DNA of 64,000 nucleotides from JBOFSQ01 sp051651625 (GTDB lineage: Bacteria > Planctomycetota > Planctomycetia > Pirellulales > Thermoguttaceae). How positions within the stretch are numbered: position 1 is the first letter of the stretch; the number at the start of each line of letters is the position of its first letter. Shown piece by piece: positions 25,988 through 35,124 of the stretch. The notes under the pieces are model-generated. The model ran no database searches and was not told the origin of the DNA. It worked only from the letters and a program-made list of their open reading frames with translations. The position numbers and the translations under genes were made by a program. The stretch spans positions 1 through 64,000 of the forward strand of contig JBOFSQ010000085.1 in assembly GCA_051651625.1 (NCBI GenBank), in the 5' to 3' direction.

Positions 25988-27772
25988 ATGCGTTGTATTC
26001 GTCTGCTATCGGTTGCGTTTTTTGGTTTATTGGCATCGTTTGCGTTCGCAGCACCGAACGCGGCGACGCCGACTGTTGTGACAAACGGCCAGCGTCCGTG
26101 TGTCGCCGAGGTCAACGGCGAGGAGATCAGTTACGACTCGCTTGCACGCGAAGTCCTCGAACGGTTCGGGATGTCGTACTTGAGTGAAGAAATTCGTCGC
26201 ACGCTCATCGTGCAGGCGTGCGAGGCCAGAAAAATTGTGCTCACCGATGACGAAGTCGCCGCCGAAATAAGCCGCTTCGCACAAGCCTTCAGCACCGACA
26301 GCGACACTTGGCTCAAAATGCTCGAAGAAGAACGCGGCATCAAACCCGAACACTTCATCGAAGACACAATCCGCCCACTTATCCTGCTGCGAAAACTCGC
26401 CAGCGAACGACTCAACGTCACTCAAGAAGAAGTCAAGCAAGAATATGAACGCCGCTTCGGGCCGTCGGTCAAGGTGCGTCAAATCGTCGTCACGTCGCAG
26501 AGCGACGCAGAACGCCTGCGAGTAGAACTTGTCGCCAATCCCGATTCGTTTGAAGCGGTCGCCAAGAACGTCTCCATCGACACCGCCAGTAAACCGTTCG
26601 GCGGACTTGTCCAACCGATTCGCCGTTATACAATGACGCCGTCAACCGAGGCGGTAATCTTCGCACTCAAAGAAGGCGAAGTCTCGCCCGTCGTCCCCGA
26701 AGGACACGGTGTTTTCGTAATCTACAAGTGTGAACAACAATTTGCCGGTCAACCAATCGACACCAGCGAAGACCTCAAAAACGAAATCGTCGCCAAGATA
26801 CGCGACGTGAAAACACGAGACGTTTCCGAACAAGTTTTCCGCGAAGTCCAGCAGCAAACGCCGATGGAAATCTTCTTCGGCAACCCAGCGAAGGCGACAC
26901 AAAATCCGCAAATCGCTGCAATCGTCGGCAAAAAACTGATCACGATGGAAGAGTTCACCGCCCGCTGCGTCGCGCGAAAGGGGCCAGAAGTTCTTGACGA
27001 GATGATCAGTTGCACAGTCGTCTTGCAAGCGTGTCGTGAACACAATATCAACGTTACCGATGCCGACATCGACCGCGAAATCCGCGAAATGGCCGTTCGC
27101 AACCTCCCGCTCAAGAGCAACGGGCAACCCAACATCGAGCAGTGGCTTCAAGTGGCGATTCAAGACCGCAGCACGACGGTTGAAAGTTATCGCCGCAACA
27201 CTGTCTTGCCGATGCTCGCGCTCAAGATGCTCGTCCGCGACAAAATCGTCGTCACCGAAGACGACGTGAAAAAGGGGTTCGAGGCGAACTTCGGCCCGAA
27301 GGTGCGGTGTTTGGGGATCGTTCTGGACAACCAGCGACGTGCGATGGAAGTGTGGCAGAAGGCGACGCAGTTCCCGACCGAGGAGGCGTTTGCCGATCTC
27401 GCATCGAAGTATTCGAGTGACATGATCACACGCAACTCGCGCGGCGTGATGCCGCTCATTCAAAAGTACGGCGGCGAACCGACGCTCGAAAAAGAGGCGT
27501 TCAATCTCAAAGTCGGCGAGGTTTCGCAGATTGTTCAGCTCGACTTGTCGCGGTGGATCATACTGTACTGCCTCGGTCAAACGACCGCCGAACCGGTCGT
27601 CATCGACGATGTAAAACACGAGATCGTCGCCGACATTTACGAGAAAAAACTGCGTCTGGCGATCACGCGATTCTACGAAGAAAAGTACGCCGCCGCAACT
27701 ATCGACAACTACCTCACCGGACGCTCAACGTCGCCAATGACCGCATCCGCGGCAGACGGCGAGAAGAAGTAG
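25988..27772 (+). CDS. SurA/PrsA-like peptidyl-prolyl isomerase with two PpiC-type halves
   Basis: 594 aa. Signal peptide MRCIRLLSVAFFGLLASFAF. The body is two similar halves (about 45-290 and 315-560), each a helical chaperone part (VAEVNGEEISYDSLAREVLE; AAIVGKKLITMEEFTARCVA) followed by a parvulin-like segment (VKVRQIVVTSQSDAERLR; RCLGIVLDNQRRAMEVW). The second parvulin looks more degenerate and may lack activity. Predicted role: folding of outer-membrane or surface proteins in the periplasm. ATG at 25988 has AGGAG eight bases upstream, better than 25958. Confidence 0.87.
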   Translation: MRCIRLLSVAFFGLLASFAFAAPNAATPTVVTNGQRPCVAEVNGEEISYDSLAREVLERFGMSYLSEEIRRTLIVQACEARKIVLTDDEVAAEISRFAQAFSTDSDTWLKMLEEERGIKPEHFIEDTIRPLILLRKLASERLNVTQEEVKQEYERRFGPSVKVRQIVVTSQSDAERLRVELVANPDSFEAVAKNVSIDTASKPFGGLVQPIRRYTMTPSTEAVIFALKEGEVSPVVPEGHGVFVIYKCEQQFAGQPIDTSEDLKNEIVAKIRDVKTRDVSEQVFREVQQQTPMEIFFGNPAKATQNPQIAAIVGKKLITMEEFTARCVARKGPEVLDEMISCTVVLQACREHNINVTDADIDREIREMAVRNLPLKSNGQPNIEQWLQVAIQDRSTTVESYRRNTVLPMLALKMLVRDKIVVTEDDVKKGFEANFGPKVRCLGIVLDNQRRAMEVWQKATQFPTEEAFADLASKYSSDMITRNSRGVMPLIQKYGGEPTLEKEAFNLKVGEVSQIVQLDLSRWIILYCLGQTTAEPVVIDDVKHEIVADIYEKKLRLAITRFYEEKYAAATIDNYLTGRSTSPMTASAADGEKK

Positions 27773-27852
27773 CAGAGTGGTCAGTGGCTAGCAAAGAAGT
27801 AGCCATCACATAGTCGTTCACGGACAACTTGCCGACAATCTGTAACGACATG

Positions 27853-28524
27853 TCCTAGTCCCGTAGGGACGATCTTATTGTAGCCGAGGGCAAGACGTAC
27901 TCGTCGCAGCCCTCGGTTAGTGACCCAAATGAAATAAAGTCCCGTAGGGACGACCTTATTCCCCCGATGCCGAACACATATTCGCAGATATACATTCACA
28001 CCGTATTTGCTGTTCATGGCCGTGGTTCTGTGATTCCACACAGCCACGAAGAGGAGTTATACAAATACATTGCGGGAATTATCCAAGAACGCCAGATGAA
28101 GTCGCTGATTGTCGGGGGAATGCCGGATCATGTTCACATCTTATTTTCGTTGAATCCATCCGTAGCCATTTCGAATCTCATGCGTGAAGTCAAGGCATCA
28201 AGCTCAAAGTTCATCAACGACAGGCAAATGATTGAAGGTCGTTTCCAGTGGCAGACAGGCTATGGTGCCTTTTCGTATTCTCATTCGCAGATTGATTCAG
28301 TGTACAATTACATCGCAAGGCAAAAAGAACATCACCGTGTCAGGACATTTCATGAGGAGTACATGGAGTTTCTCCAGCGATTTGGTGTGTCGTTTGACGA
28401 ACGGTTTGTATCGGAATAAGGTCGTCCCTACGGGACTTCAAATCATTTTTGACCGCAAACCGAGGGCTGCGGCGAATACGCCTTGCCCTCGGCTACAATA
28501 AGGTCGTCCCTAACGGGACTAGGA
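27853..28524 (+). mobile_element. IS200-like/REP-associated transposon with long inverted ends
   Basis: A Y1 transposase gene lies between two inverted copies of a roughly 105-base sequence (27853-27960 and 28420-28524). Each end contains two hairpins of the form GTCCCGTAGGGAC and a longer one built on GCCGAGGGCAAG/AGCCCTCGG. Classical IS200 has unlike ends without inverted repeats; inverted REP pairs around the gene are the mark of REP-associated transposases. Confidence 0.85.
27967..28419 (+). CDS. tnpA: IS200/REP-associated tyrosine (Y1, HUH) transposase
   Basis: 150 aa, complete. The HUH pair is in GGMPDHVHILFSL and the catalytic tyrosine lies in the helix SVYNYIARQKEHH. The N-terminus YSQIYIHTVFAV is typical of this family. 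It nicks single-stranded DNA at hairpin ends. The frame is intact, so the element may be active. It sits in the gap between the foldase and the ResB gene and interrupts neither. Confidence 0.93.
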   Translation: MPNTYSQIYIHTVFAVHGRGSVIPHSHEEELYKYIAGIIQERQMKSLIVGGMPDHVHILFSLNPSVAISNLMREVKASSSKFINDRQMIEGRFQWQTGYGAFSYSHSQIDSVYNYIARQKEHHRVRTFHEEYMEFLQRFGVSFDERFVSE

Positions 28525-28591
28525 TGGGCCACAACGGAATCAACACCGTTAACGCTTGCGCTATCACCAACTCTAGCCCCTCGCCTCTACC

Positions 28592-30682
28592 ATGCGCATA
28601 ATCGGTTCACTCTACGTTGCACTTGTGTTGATGGCCGTTCTTGCGGGCGTCTTGGTTTGGGGTACGTTCGTCGAGGCGACTTACGGAACGCCGACGGCGC
28701 GTTTCGTACTCTACGATTCGTTGCCGTTTACGGTGCTGCTCGGACTTGTGGCGGTAAACGTGTCGGCGGCTATGGTTGTGCGGCTCCGTTTTTGGCGAAA
28801 GCAACTTCCGTTCTTCGCGGCGCACGCTGGAATCTTGCTCGTTCTCGTCGGAAGTTTTGTAACGCAGCGTTTCGGCGAAGAAGCAACGCTCGCACTCTTT
28901 GAAGGCGAAACGGGACAGATTGGCCAGAAGGCGTCGTCGTGTTTGGCGATTCGTTCGCTGTCGATAGACGCGCCGCCAGCCGACACGACGCAACTTGTCG
29001 CGTTCGCGCCGGGGCCGCAAAACTGGTTCGCGGTAATGAGAGGCGAGGGGCTGGGGGTTAGAGACGGGAACACACTTGCACCATCGGTGCGACTCGCGGC
29101 GGCGTGGCAACAGCAGATCGCGAAACAGACTTCGTTCCGTGGCGACGGCGTGACGGTGGAAGTGCTCGACTATTTGGCGGCGACGACTGTCACCGAGGTC
29201 CCGCCGCTCGAACTTGCGGTGCGATGGGAACGTCCGCTCGCAACGAGTGATCCGCAAAACACGACCGACAACAAATCGCGTGCGTGGGAGACGCTACAAA
29301 TGGCGGTGCGTCCGCGTCAATCGCACCCGTCGATGCCAGCGATGATCGTCACCGCACGCGGTACACGCGAGGCGACGCAAGGGAAAGAACGGGTCACGTT
29401 CACTGTTGCCGAATCGTTCGCAGAGGTTGCAGCGTTTCGTGATGTCACCGAAGTCACGCCGCGCGGCGCGGGCGTTTGCAAACTGTGGTGTCGCGGAGAA
29501 ACTATCACGCTCGACGTTGCCAAAACGGTTGCGGAGTTTGCAAACGGTGCGACTTCTGTCGCGCTCGGTTCGCACGGTTTTAAGATCGAAAAATTTCAGT
29601 GGATCGAACGTTTACCGATGGTGACGCTTGAAGTTGTCGCGCCGAGTGGCGTCCGCGCGACGCTGCGTCTCTTCGCCGACGCACCCGAACGCAACATCGT
29701 CGCAAACGATCTCGGAGTCTGCGGATCGTACTGGATTAATCCGAACGACGAATCACTTGCATCGAGGAACGAACCGACTTACGCGATGCTGTCGCAGCCG
29801 CGTTTGGACTTGTTGCAATCGCCGAACGGCAAACTTTTTTGGCGTTACTGGAACGGTTCGTCGCTCGTGGACGCGGGACAAGTTGTACTAACTGCGGGAG
29901 TGCGCGACACATTCAAATCGCAGACGATCAGCGTTGCGGCGACGACGCCAAATGCGATGTCGTTTGCGGTCAACAAGTTTGTGCCGTGCGATTTCGCGGG
30001 CGGCATATTTCGCGCTGCACCGGTCTCGCGCGAGACTTCGGGACTTTCGACCGCGCGAGTCAAACTTCGGTTGACGGTCGATGGTGGCGAGTCCGAAGAG
30101 TGCTGGCTCCGCGAGTTCGTAAACGCAACGGGCCTCGCGCCCGAACGCGACCAGATCGCACGACTTTATCCGACCGGACGCACTGTCAGCGTTATCTTTA
30201 CCGGCGATGTTGTTGACCTCGGTTTCGCACTTCGTCTCGACAAGTTCACGCAGCAGAACGAACCGGGGACGAGAATGGCGGCAGGTTTCACGAGTCTTGT
30301 TGACGAGATCACGCCACAACAAAATCCGCCGCTCATTTCGGTTTGGGGCGAACGTCGTCCGCAAACCGATGCCGACGTTTTACGCAAAGATGTTGTGATT
30401 CGTATGAATCACCCCGGAACTTTTCGCAGCGTGAAAACTGGCCGGACGTACCGCGTTTATCAGGCGTCGCGGAGTGGGCCGTTCCGTTCCGGCGACGGCG
30501 GGTTTGAACAACTCTACGACGGCGAACTATTCTCCGGCGAGACGACACCACGCGAAGAAATCTGGCGGAGCGTTCTGTCGGTGAACTACGATCCCGGTCG
30601 CGGGATAAAATACCTCGGCTGTTTCCTGCTCATTGTCGGATTGGGGTTGTTTGCGTTTCGGCGCGCGCGAAGTGTGCAATAG
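28592..30682 (+). CDS. ResB-like cytochrome c biogenesis protein
   Basis: 696 aa. Three N-terminal membrane helices (LYVALVLMAVLAGVLVWGTF; FTVLLGLVAVNVSAAMVV; AAHAGILLVLVGSFV), a long periplasmic region of about 560 residues and a final helix near 675-690 (YLGCFLLIVGLGLFAF). This is the ResB/Ccs1 layout, a protein that helps deliver heme to apocytochromes with a CcsA partner, which is not in this window. A purine-rich repeat is read in frame at about 29039-29064 (MRGEGLGVRDG). The stop TAG lies in the left arm of an inverted repeat (30679-30735). Confidence 0.8.
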   Translation: MRIIGSLYVALVLMAVLAGVLVWGTFVEATYGTPTARFVLYDSLPFTVLLGLVAVNVSAAMVVRLRFWRKQLPFFAAHAGILLVLVGSFVTQRFGEEATLALFEGETGQIGQKASSCLAIRSLSIDAPPADTTQLVAFAPGPQNWFAVMRGEGLGVRDGNTLAPSVRLAAAWQQQIAKQTSFRGDGVTVEVLDYLAATTVTEVPPLELAVRWERPLATSDPQNTTDNKSRAWETLQMAVRPRQSHPSMPAMIVTARGTREATQGKERVTFTVAESFAEVAAFRDVTEVTPRGAGVCKLWCRGETITLDVAKTVAEFANGATSVALGSHGFKIEKFQWIERLPMVTLEVVAPSGVRATLRLFADAPERNIVANDLGVCGSYWINPNDESLASRNEPTYAMLSQPRLDLLQSPNGKLFWRYWNGSSLVDAGQVVLTAGVRDTFKSQTISVAATTPNAMSFAVNKFVPCDFAGGIFRAAPVSRETSGLSTARVKLRLTVDGGESEECWLREFVNATGLAPERDQIARLYPTGRTVSVIFTGDVVDLGFALRLDKFTQQNEPGTRMAAGFTSLVDEITPQQNPPLISVWGERRPQTDADVLRKDVVIRMNHPGTFRSVKTGRTYRVYQASRSGPFRSGDGGFEQLYDGELFSGETTPREEIWRSVLSVNYDPGRGIKYLGCFLLIVGLGLFAFRRARSVQ

Positions 30683-30735
30683 GACGAATAGGCCCTATGT
30701 GACCTATGGGGCGTATGCGGCCTATTTGTCCTATT
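30679..30735. repeat. CCTAT-type inverted repeat between ResB and LptF/G genes
   Basis: Arms AATAGGACGAATAGGCC (30679-30695) and GGCCTATTTGTCCTATT (30719-30735). The TAG in the left arm is the ResB stop codon. Related palindromes are at 33477-33518 and 59734-59775. Confidence 0.8.
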
Positions 30736-30757
30736 GGGTTTGGCATTGGTTATTCAA

Positions 30758-31885
30758 ATGACAATTCTTGATCGCTACATCTTGTGGCATTTTTTTCGCA
30801 ACTTCGTGCTGTGGCTTTTTTGCCTCGCGGGGGTTGTCGTGCTGATTGACATCTTCACAAAAGTGGAGTCGCTCATCGCGGCGGGGAATGCGGCGGGGAG
30901 CGTTTGGACGACGTTCGTTTCGTTCTGCTTTTTTCGGATGTTGCCGATGGGACTGTCGATGGCCGCACTGATCGCACTCGCATCAGCAATGATGACGCTG
31001 GCGATGATGATGCGGTCAAACGAAATCGTCCCGATTCAAGCGGCGGGGATTTCCGATTTGCGAATCGTGTTGCCGCTGTTTGGTGCGGTGCTTGTCGTCG
31101 CGTTTGGTGGAGTCGTATTCCGCGAAGCGTTTCTCCCTTCATACCTCGACCGACTTACCGACAATCCAAACACGTTCGTCGGTCTTGGCGGACTGGCGAT
31201 GATGTCGAAGGTCGATAACGAGACCGGCGTAACGCTGCAAGGCGACCGGATTTTCACGCGGTCGCATCGGATCGAGTCGCCGAGTTTTACGCTGCGTGCG
31301 CCGCTTGTTCGGCGCGCGGTTTTGCTCAAGGGGAGCGAGGCGATTTACGAACCGAAAACCGCAGAACATCCGGCGGGATTCTTGATGCGCGGCGTGACGA
31401 ATCTGCGAGAAACGGTGCCGCAGTCGATTTCACTCGGCGACCGCACTGTTGTTTTCACACCGCAAGAACACAAATGGCTCAACGCCGACGAATGTTTTGT
31501 GGCGACGCGAGTACCGTTTATGTATCTCGCCGTGAGCGACACTTGGCGTGTCTACGCTTCAACGTGGGAGATGATGTCGGCGGTACGCAATCCGAGTTTA
31601 GAAATTGGGACATCGCAGTACAGTACAATCCACGGACGAATTGTGCAGCCGTTTCTCGACTTGAGCCTCATATTTCTGGGGCTTCCGCTACTCTTTTCGC
31701 GGAGTGATCGCAACGTCTTCAAGACGATTGGTTTGAGTGCGCTCTTGGTCGTTGGCGTTTTGGCGATGCGTGAAACGTCGCTCTTTTTGGGGACAAACAG
31801 CGGCGCACCGGTTCTCGGCGCGTGGTTTCCGCTGATGCTCCTCGTACCGCTCTCGGTGAGATCGTTTTATGGGCTTTTGGAGTAG
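30758..31885 (+). CDS. LptF/LptG-family lipopolysaccharide export permease
   Basis: 375 aa. Three membrane helices at each end flank a periplasmic beta-jellyroll (residues about 130-280), the LptF/G layout. The N-terminal MTILDRYILWHFFRNFVLW and the segment MMRSNEIVPIQAAGIS are family hallmarks. Works with LptB to extract LPS from the inner membrane. F and G cannot be told apart here. ATG at 30758 fits the family start, although no strong ribosome site is seen. The stop codon is the first TAG of a palindromic element shared with convergent miaB. Confidence 0.88.
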   Translation: MTILDRYILWHFFRNFVLWLFCLAGVVVLIDIFTKVESLIAAGNAAGSVWTTFVSFCFFRMLPMGLSMAALIALASAMMTLAMMMRSNEIVPIQAAGISDLRIVLPLFGAVLVVAFGGVVFREAFLPSYLDRLTDNPNTFVGLGGLAMMSKVDNETGVTLQGDRIFTRSHRIESPSFTLRAPLVRRAVLLKGSEAIYEPKTAEHPAGFLMRGVTNLRETVPQSISLGDRTVVFTPQEHKWLNADECFVATRVPFMYLAVSDTWRVYASTWEMMSAVRNPSLEIGTSQYSTIHGRIVQPFLDLSLIFLGLPLLFSRSDRNVFKTIGLSALLVVGVLAMRETSLFLGTNSGAPVLGAWFPLMLLVPLSVRSFYGLLE

Positions 31886-32027
31886 ACCTGTTCGGAAACT
31901 TGCACTCGCACAGCGGTTCGGCATAGCCGAACCCTCCACACGCCTGCGGCGTTGATAACTGGAGGGTTCGGCTATGCCGAACCAGAATTATCAAATCGCC
32001 CCAATTCCATGTTTCCGAACAAGTCTA
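31883..32027. mobile_element. TAG-ended palindromic element (MITE-like), complete copy between lptF/G and miaB
   Basis: 145 bp. Terminal inverted repeats TAGACCTGTTCGGAAAC and GTTTCCGAACAAGTCTA (16 of 17 pair), with inner inverted arms each containing GGTTCGGC-ATA/TAT-GCCGAACC. Its left TAG is the lptF/G stop codon, and its right end (CTA on this strand) is the miaB stop codon. No open frame inside. Confidence 0.9.
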
Positions 32028-33407
32028 ATAAGCCCCGTGCAACGTAAACGGTGCAGCCGATTCGATGCGAACTGAAACGATCTTCCCCGCGAGTGACGTG
32101 TCGCCGTCGAAGACGACGATTCTGTCGCACACCGTTCGCCCCGTGAGTTGGTTTTCGCGGACGCCGCTCTCGCCTTCGACGAGAACGTCAACGTCGCGCC
32201 CGACAAGTTCTTCGTTGAGCACGAGACTCACTTCGTTTTGCGCGGTGAGTAGTTCTGCGTGCCGACGACGTTTCGTCTCTTCAGGAACGTCGTCGGAGAA
32301 CAGTTTCGTCGCGGGCGTTCCGTCGCGCTGGCTGTACTTGAAAATGTAACTGTTCTTGAAACGCGATTCGCGGACGAGTGCGAGCGTGGCGGCGAACTCG
32401 TCTTCTGTTTCGCCGCAAAAACCGACGATGAAGTCGCTGACGATGGCGGCGTGCGGTATACGGTCGCGGATGCGTGAAAGCAGTTCGCGGTACTCGGCGA
32501 TTGTGTAACGTCGCCGCATTCTCGCCAGCACCGAATCGCTCCCGCTCTGCGCGGGGACGTGGAAAAACGGCGACACTTTCGGGAGCGTCGCGGCGGCGGC
32601 GATGAGGTTGTCGTCCATTCCGCGCGGGTAGTTTGTGAGAAACCGGATGCGCTGGAGTCCGCTGATGTCGTTTGCGGCGACGAGAATGTCGGCGAGTGTT
32701 GTCGTCTTGTCGCCGTCGCGGTGACGGTAGCTGTTAACCGTTTGCCCGATGAGCGTTACTTCGATGCACCCTTGATCGGCGAGCGACTTTAGTTCGTCAA
32801 CGATCAACTTCGGCGGACGACTCTGTTCGGGGCCGCGCACACTCGGCACGACGCAATAAGTGCAGAGTTTGTCGCACCCAAGCGCAACGCGGACGTGGGC
32901 TTGAAACGGTGTCGGTCTTGCCTCAGCGATTCGCGTTTGTTCAAACGGCGTGAACTCTTCGCGTGAACGTGACGTGCTTACTTCCAACTTGTGCAAGTCC
33001 GATTTTTTGTGACGGTGTACACTTCCGCCCGACATGTCGAGCGGTTTGCGTGTTGCGGCGATTTCGTTGAGAGCATCGCACAACTTGTCGAGATGTCCGG
33101 GGCCGAGAACGAGATCGACGTAAGGTGCGCGGCGAAAGATCGACTCGCCATCTTTCTGTGCCATACAACCGATGACGCCAAGAATTCTTTGCGGGCGAAG
33201 TCGTTTCCATTCGACGAGTCGTCCGAGGGCACTGTATACTTTGTCTTCGGCGTGTTGGCGAACGCTGCAAGTATTGAAGAGGATAATGTCGGCATCGTCG
33301 CGCGACGCCGCCACGCTAAACCCAGCCTGCAAGAGTGCGGCGGTAGCGAGTTCGGTGTCGAGCGTGTTCATCTGACAGCCGACTGTTTCGATCAAAAATG
33401 TTGTCAT
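32025..33407 (-). CDS. miaB: tRNA-2-methylthio-N6-dimethylallyladenosine synthase
   Basis: 460 aa. Adds a methylthio group to i6A37 of tRNAs. Three N-terminal cysteines of the UPF0004 domain (first in ETVGCQMNTLDTE), the radical SAM cluster CDKLCTYC, and a C-terminal TRAM domain (LVGRDVDVLVEGES) are present. Its TAG stop is provided by the right end of the palindromic element. Confidence 0.95.
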   Translation of the reverse strand: MTTFLIETVGCQMNTLDTELATAALLQAGFSVAASRDDADIILFNTCSVRQHAEDKVYSALGRLVEWKRLRPQRILGVIGCMAQKDGESIFRRAPYVDLVLGPGHLDKLCDALNEIAATRKPLDMSGGSVHRHKKSDLHKLEVSTSRSREEFTPFEQTRIAEARPTPFQAHVRVALGCDKLCTYCVVPSVRGPEQSRPPKLIVDELKSLADQGCIEVTLIGQTVNSYRHRDGDKTTTLADILVAANDISGLQRIRFLTNYPRGMDDNLIAAAATLPKVSPFFHVPAQSGSDSVLARMRRRYTIAEYRELLSRIRDRIPHAAIVSDFIVGFCGETEDEFAATLALVRESRFKNSYIFKYSQRDGTPATKLFSDDVPEETKRRRHAELLTAQNEVSLVLNEELVGRDVDVLVEGESGVRENQLTGRTVCDRIVVFDGDTSLAGKIVSVRIESAAPFTLHGAY

Positions 33408-33792
33408 TGTGAGTGTAAAATAAAAGCCAGAAAGGAGCGAAGCGTAAGCGAGTGGCCAGAAGTGATTTGGCGTGTTCCATAGGACATATAGGTCATATAG
33501 GACCTATATGTCCTATGGTGGCGGCGTTGCATTTCACTCGCTCAAACCAGCATTTTCACGCCATTTTGAGTATACCCGAAAAAAACGCGATGTGTAGGGA
33601 ACTGATTTGTGCCGCTTGCGGCCCCTCTGCGGTTTGGCAAACGCGGGGAAGATGGGGTAGCTTTTTGGTGGGAGAGAAAATAAGGGAAGCGGCAAACTAC
33701 ACGAGACGATTACCTCTCTTGACGCACACGCTCACCAATGGTGGTGGGTGTAGAGTGGGTCGCAAGTTCGAACGATGAAAAGGAGAGAGACA
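33408..33792. other. Gene-free region between miaB and the outer-membrane protein gene
   Basis: Divergent promoters of both genes should lie here. It contains half of the CCGGAAAGGAG-type repeat (33419-33453) and a CCTAT-type palindrome (33477-33518). TTGACG at 33719 has no acceptable -10 at normal spacing. The rest shows nothing recognisable. Confidence 0.5.
33477..33518. repeat. CCTAT-type palindrome
   Basis: Arms CCATAGGACATATAGG(T) and (A)CCTATATGTCCTATGG around a central ATATA. Related to 30679-30735 and 59734-59775. Confidence 0.85.
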
Positions 33793-34689
33793 ATGAAGAA
33801 GACAATTTTGGGCAGCTTTGCTGCCGCCGCTCTCGTGAGCGGAGCCGTCTACGCCGCGCCGTGCGACCCCTGTGGCGACGTTGCTGCGTGTGATCCCTGC
33901 GGAAACGCTGCCGCATGTAACCCGTGCGACGACGCAGCAAGCTGCGACCCGTGCGCCAACGCCTGTGGCCCGAAACGTAGCAAACTCAAGGTCTACGCTG
34001 ACGCCGCCGCGATGATCGGAAACGTGGACGGCGGGTTTGGTCCACTTGGTGACAATGTTGGTTACACGATGGCGGGTGGCGTGAAGGCAACACTCGGCGT
34101 GCAGCGTGGCCTCAATGCCGTAGAGCTTGGTTACACCGGGCTGTACAACAACCTGTCAACATCGCTTATGCCGATGGCACGTCTGTATGCGAACTACAAC
34201 GCCGTTGACGTGAACTTCGTGCGGACGCTCGAACGGAACAAGAATCTCAAGGTCTTCGCTGGTTTCGGATATGCCAACTTCTCGCAAAGTGTGGCTTATC
34301 TTCCAGCTGTTGCCTACGATACGGTAGCGAACGATATGGCAGGTTTCCACATCGGTGGAAAATGGGGACGCAAGTTCACCAAGCGCGTCGGAATCGAGAC
34401 CTACGGCAAGTTGGGCGTCTATGCCAACACTGTAACGCTAAGCAACATTGACGCAGTTGATCCGCCATCGACGACCGCCTTCGGCAACAGCCGTGGTGCG
34501 TTTGTTGCCAATGGTGGGATCAACCTGACCTATCAGTTGACGAAGCGTCTCACATCGTTCGCTGGTTACGACGTGACGAAGATCGAAGGCGTCGAACGCG
34601 GACAGAACAATATTGCGTTCGGTCGCGCTCTTGCTGACGACGGTGCGTTGATTCAGGGCTTTGTCTTTGGCGTGAAGGCGGCGTTCTAG
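33793..34689 (+). CDS. Cys-rich-leader outer-membrane beta-barrel protein
   Basis: 298 aa. Signal peptide MKKTILGSFAAAALVSGAVY, then four CxPC repeats (CDPCGDVAACDPCGN and so on) up to residue 60, followed by about 230 residues of alternating beta strands (VGYTMAGGVKATLGV, LTYQLTKRLTSFAGYDV) that end in Phe, the outer-membrane insertion signal. This resembles the BBP7-type barrels of planctomycetes, but the match is not certain. AGGAG precedes the ATG at 33793. The cysteines may crosslink the barrel to a protein wall. A strong terminator follows at 34750. Confidence 0.75.
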   Translation: MKKTILGSFAAAALVSGAVYAAPCDPCGDVAACDPCGNAAACNPCDDAASCDPCANACGPKRSKLKVYADAAAMIGNVDGGFGPLGDNVGYTMAGGVKATLGVQRGLNAVELGYTGLYNNLSTSLMPMARLYANYNAVDVNFVRTLERNKNLKVFAGFGYANFSQSVAYLPAVAYDTVANDMAGFHIGGKWGRKFTKRVGIETYGKLGVYANTVTLSNIDAVDPPSTTAFGNSRGAFVANGGINLTYQLTKRLTSFAGYDVTKIEGVERGQNNIAFGRALADDGALIQGFVFGVKAAF

Positions 34690-34749
34690 TGACGCATGTT
34701 TTCGTTTGAGGCAGATTGCGAACGAGCATTCTGTACAGATCGCCACACC

Positions 34750-34784
34750 GGAGGCGGCTCGCAAGGGCCGCCTCCGCGGCTTTT
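34750..34784 (+). terminator. Rho-independent terminator after the beta-barrel gene
   Basis: Perfect 9-bp stem GGAGGCGGC / GCCGCCTCC (34750-34758, 34767-34775) with an 8-base loop, followed by GCGGCTTTT. Confidence 0.8.
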
Positions 34785-34798
34785 AATGGTGGTGCCCA

Positions 34799-35008
34799 GA
34801 ATCAGAACGCGAAGCGTCGCAATCAGAACGCGAAGCGTCGTAATCAGAACACGAAGCGTAAGCGAGTGCCCGAAGCGGTGTTCAGTGGCGATTGGCGTCG
34901 CAACACGGACTAACACGGACGGCCACGGACAAACACGGACGCGCGTCCGTGTGTGTCTGTGTTAGTCCGTGTTTCTTGGCACTCGCTTACGCTTCGTGTT
35001 CTGATTCG
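34799..35008. repeat. Cluster of 28-bp dispersed repeats with a nested inverted repeat
   Basis: Three forward partial or full copies of CAGAACACGAAGCG(TAAGCGAGTGCCC) at 34799-34872 and one inverted copy at 34977-35008 enclose a large palindrome (34902-34974) made of AACACGGAC/GTCCGTGTT units. No gene is seen. Confidence 0.8.
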
Positions 35009-35079
35009 GTGGGCGGCGCGTGTTGGCAGCTCCACCGGCGGGTTTACACCCGCCGCTCGCCTTGTGTGGATTTTGGAGT

Positions 35080-35085
35080 TATAAT
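35080..35085 (+). promoter_or_regulatory. Possible -10 element upstream of the 29-codon frame
   Basis: TATAAT, 39 bases above the ATG at 35125. No good -35 at usual spacing. Confidence 0.35.
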
Positions 35086-35124
35086 CCCCACCCGAGGCAA
35101 AAACTTACGCGGAGGCAGGAACAT

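Noticed and set aside
26642..27619. 325-codon minus-strand frame opposite the PpiC foldase
   Set aside because: Shadow frame without recognisable domain.
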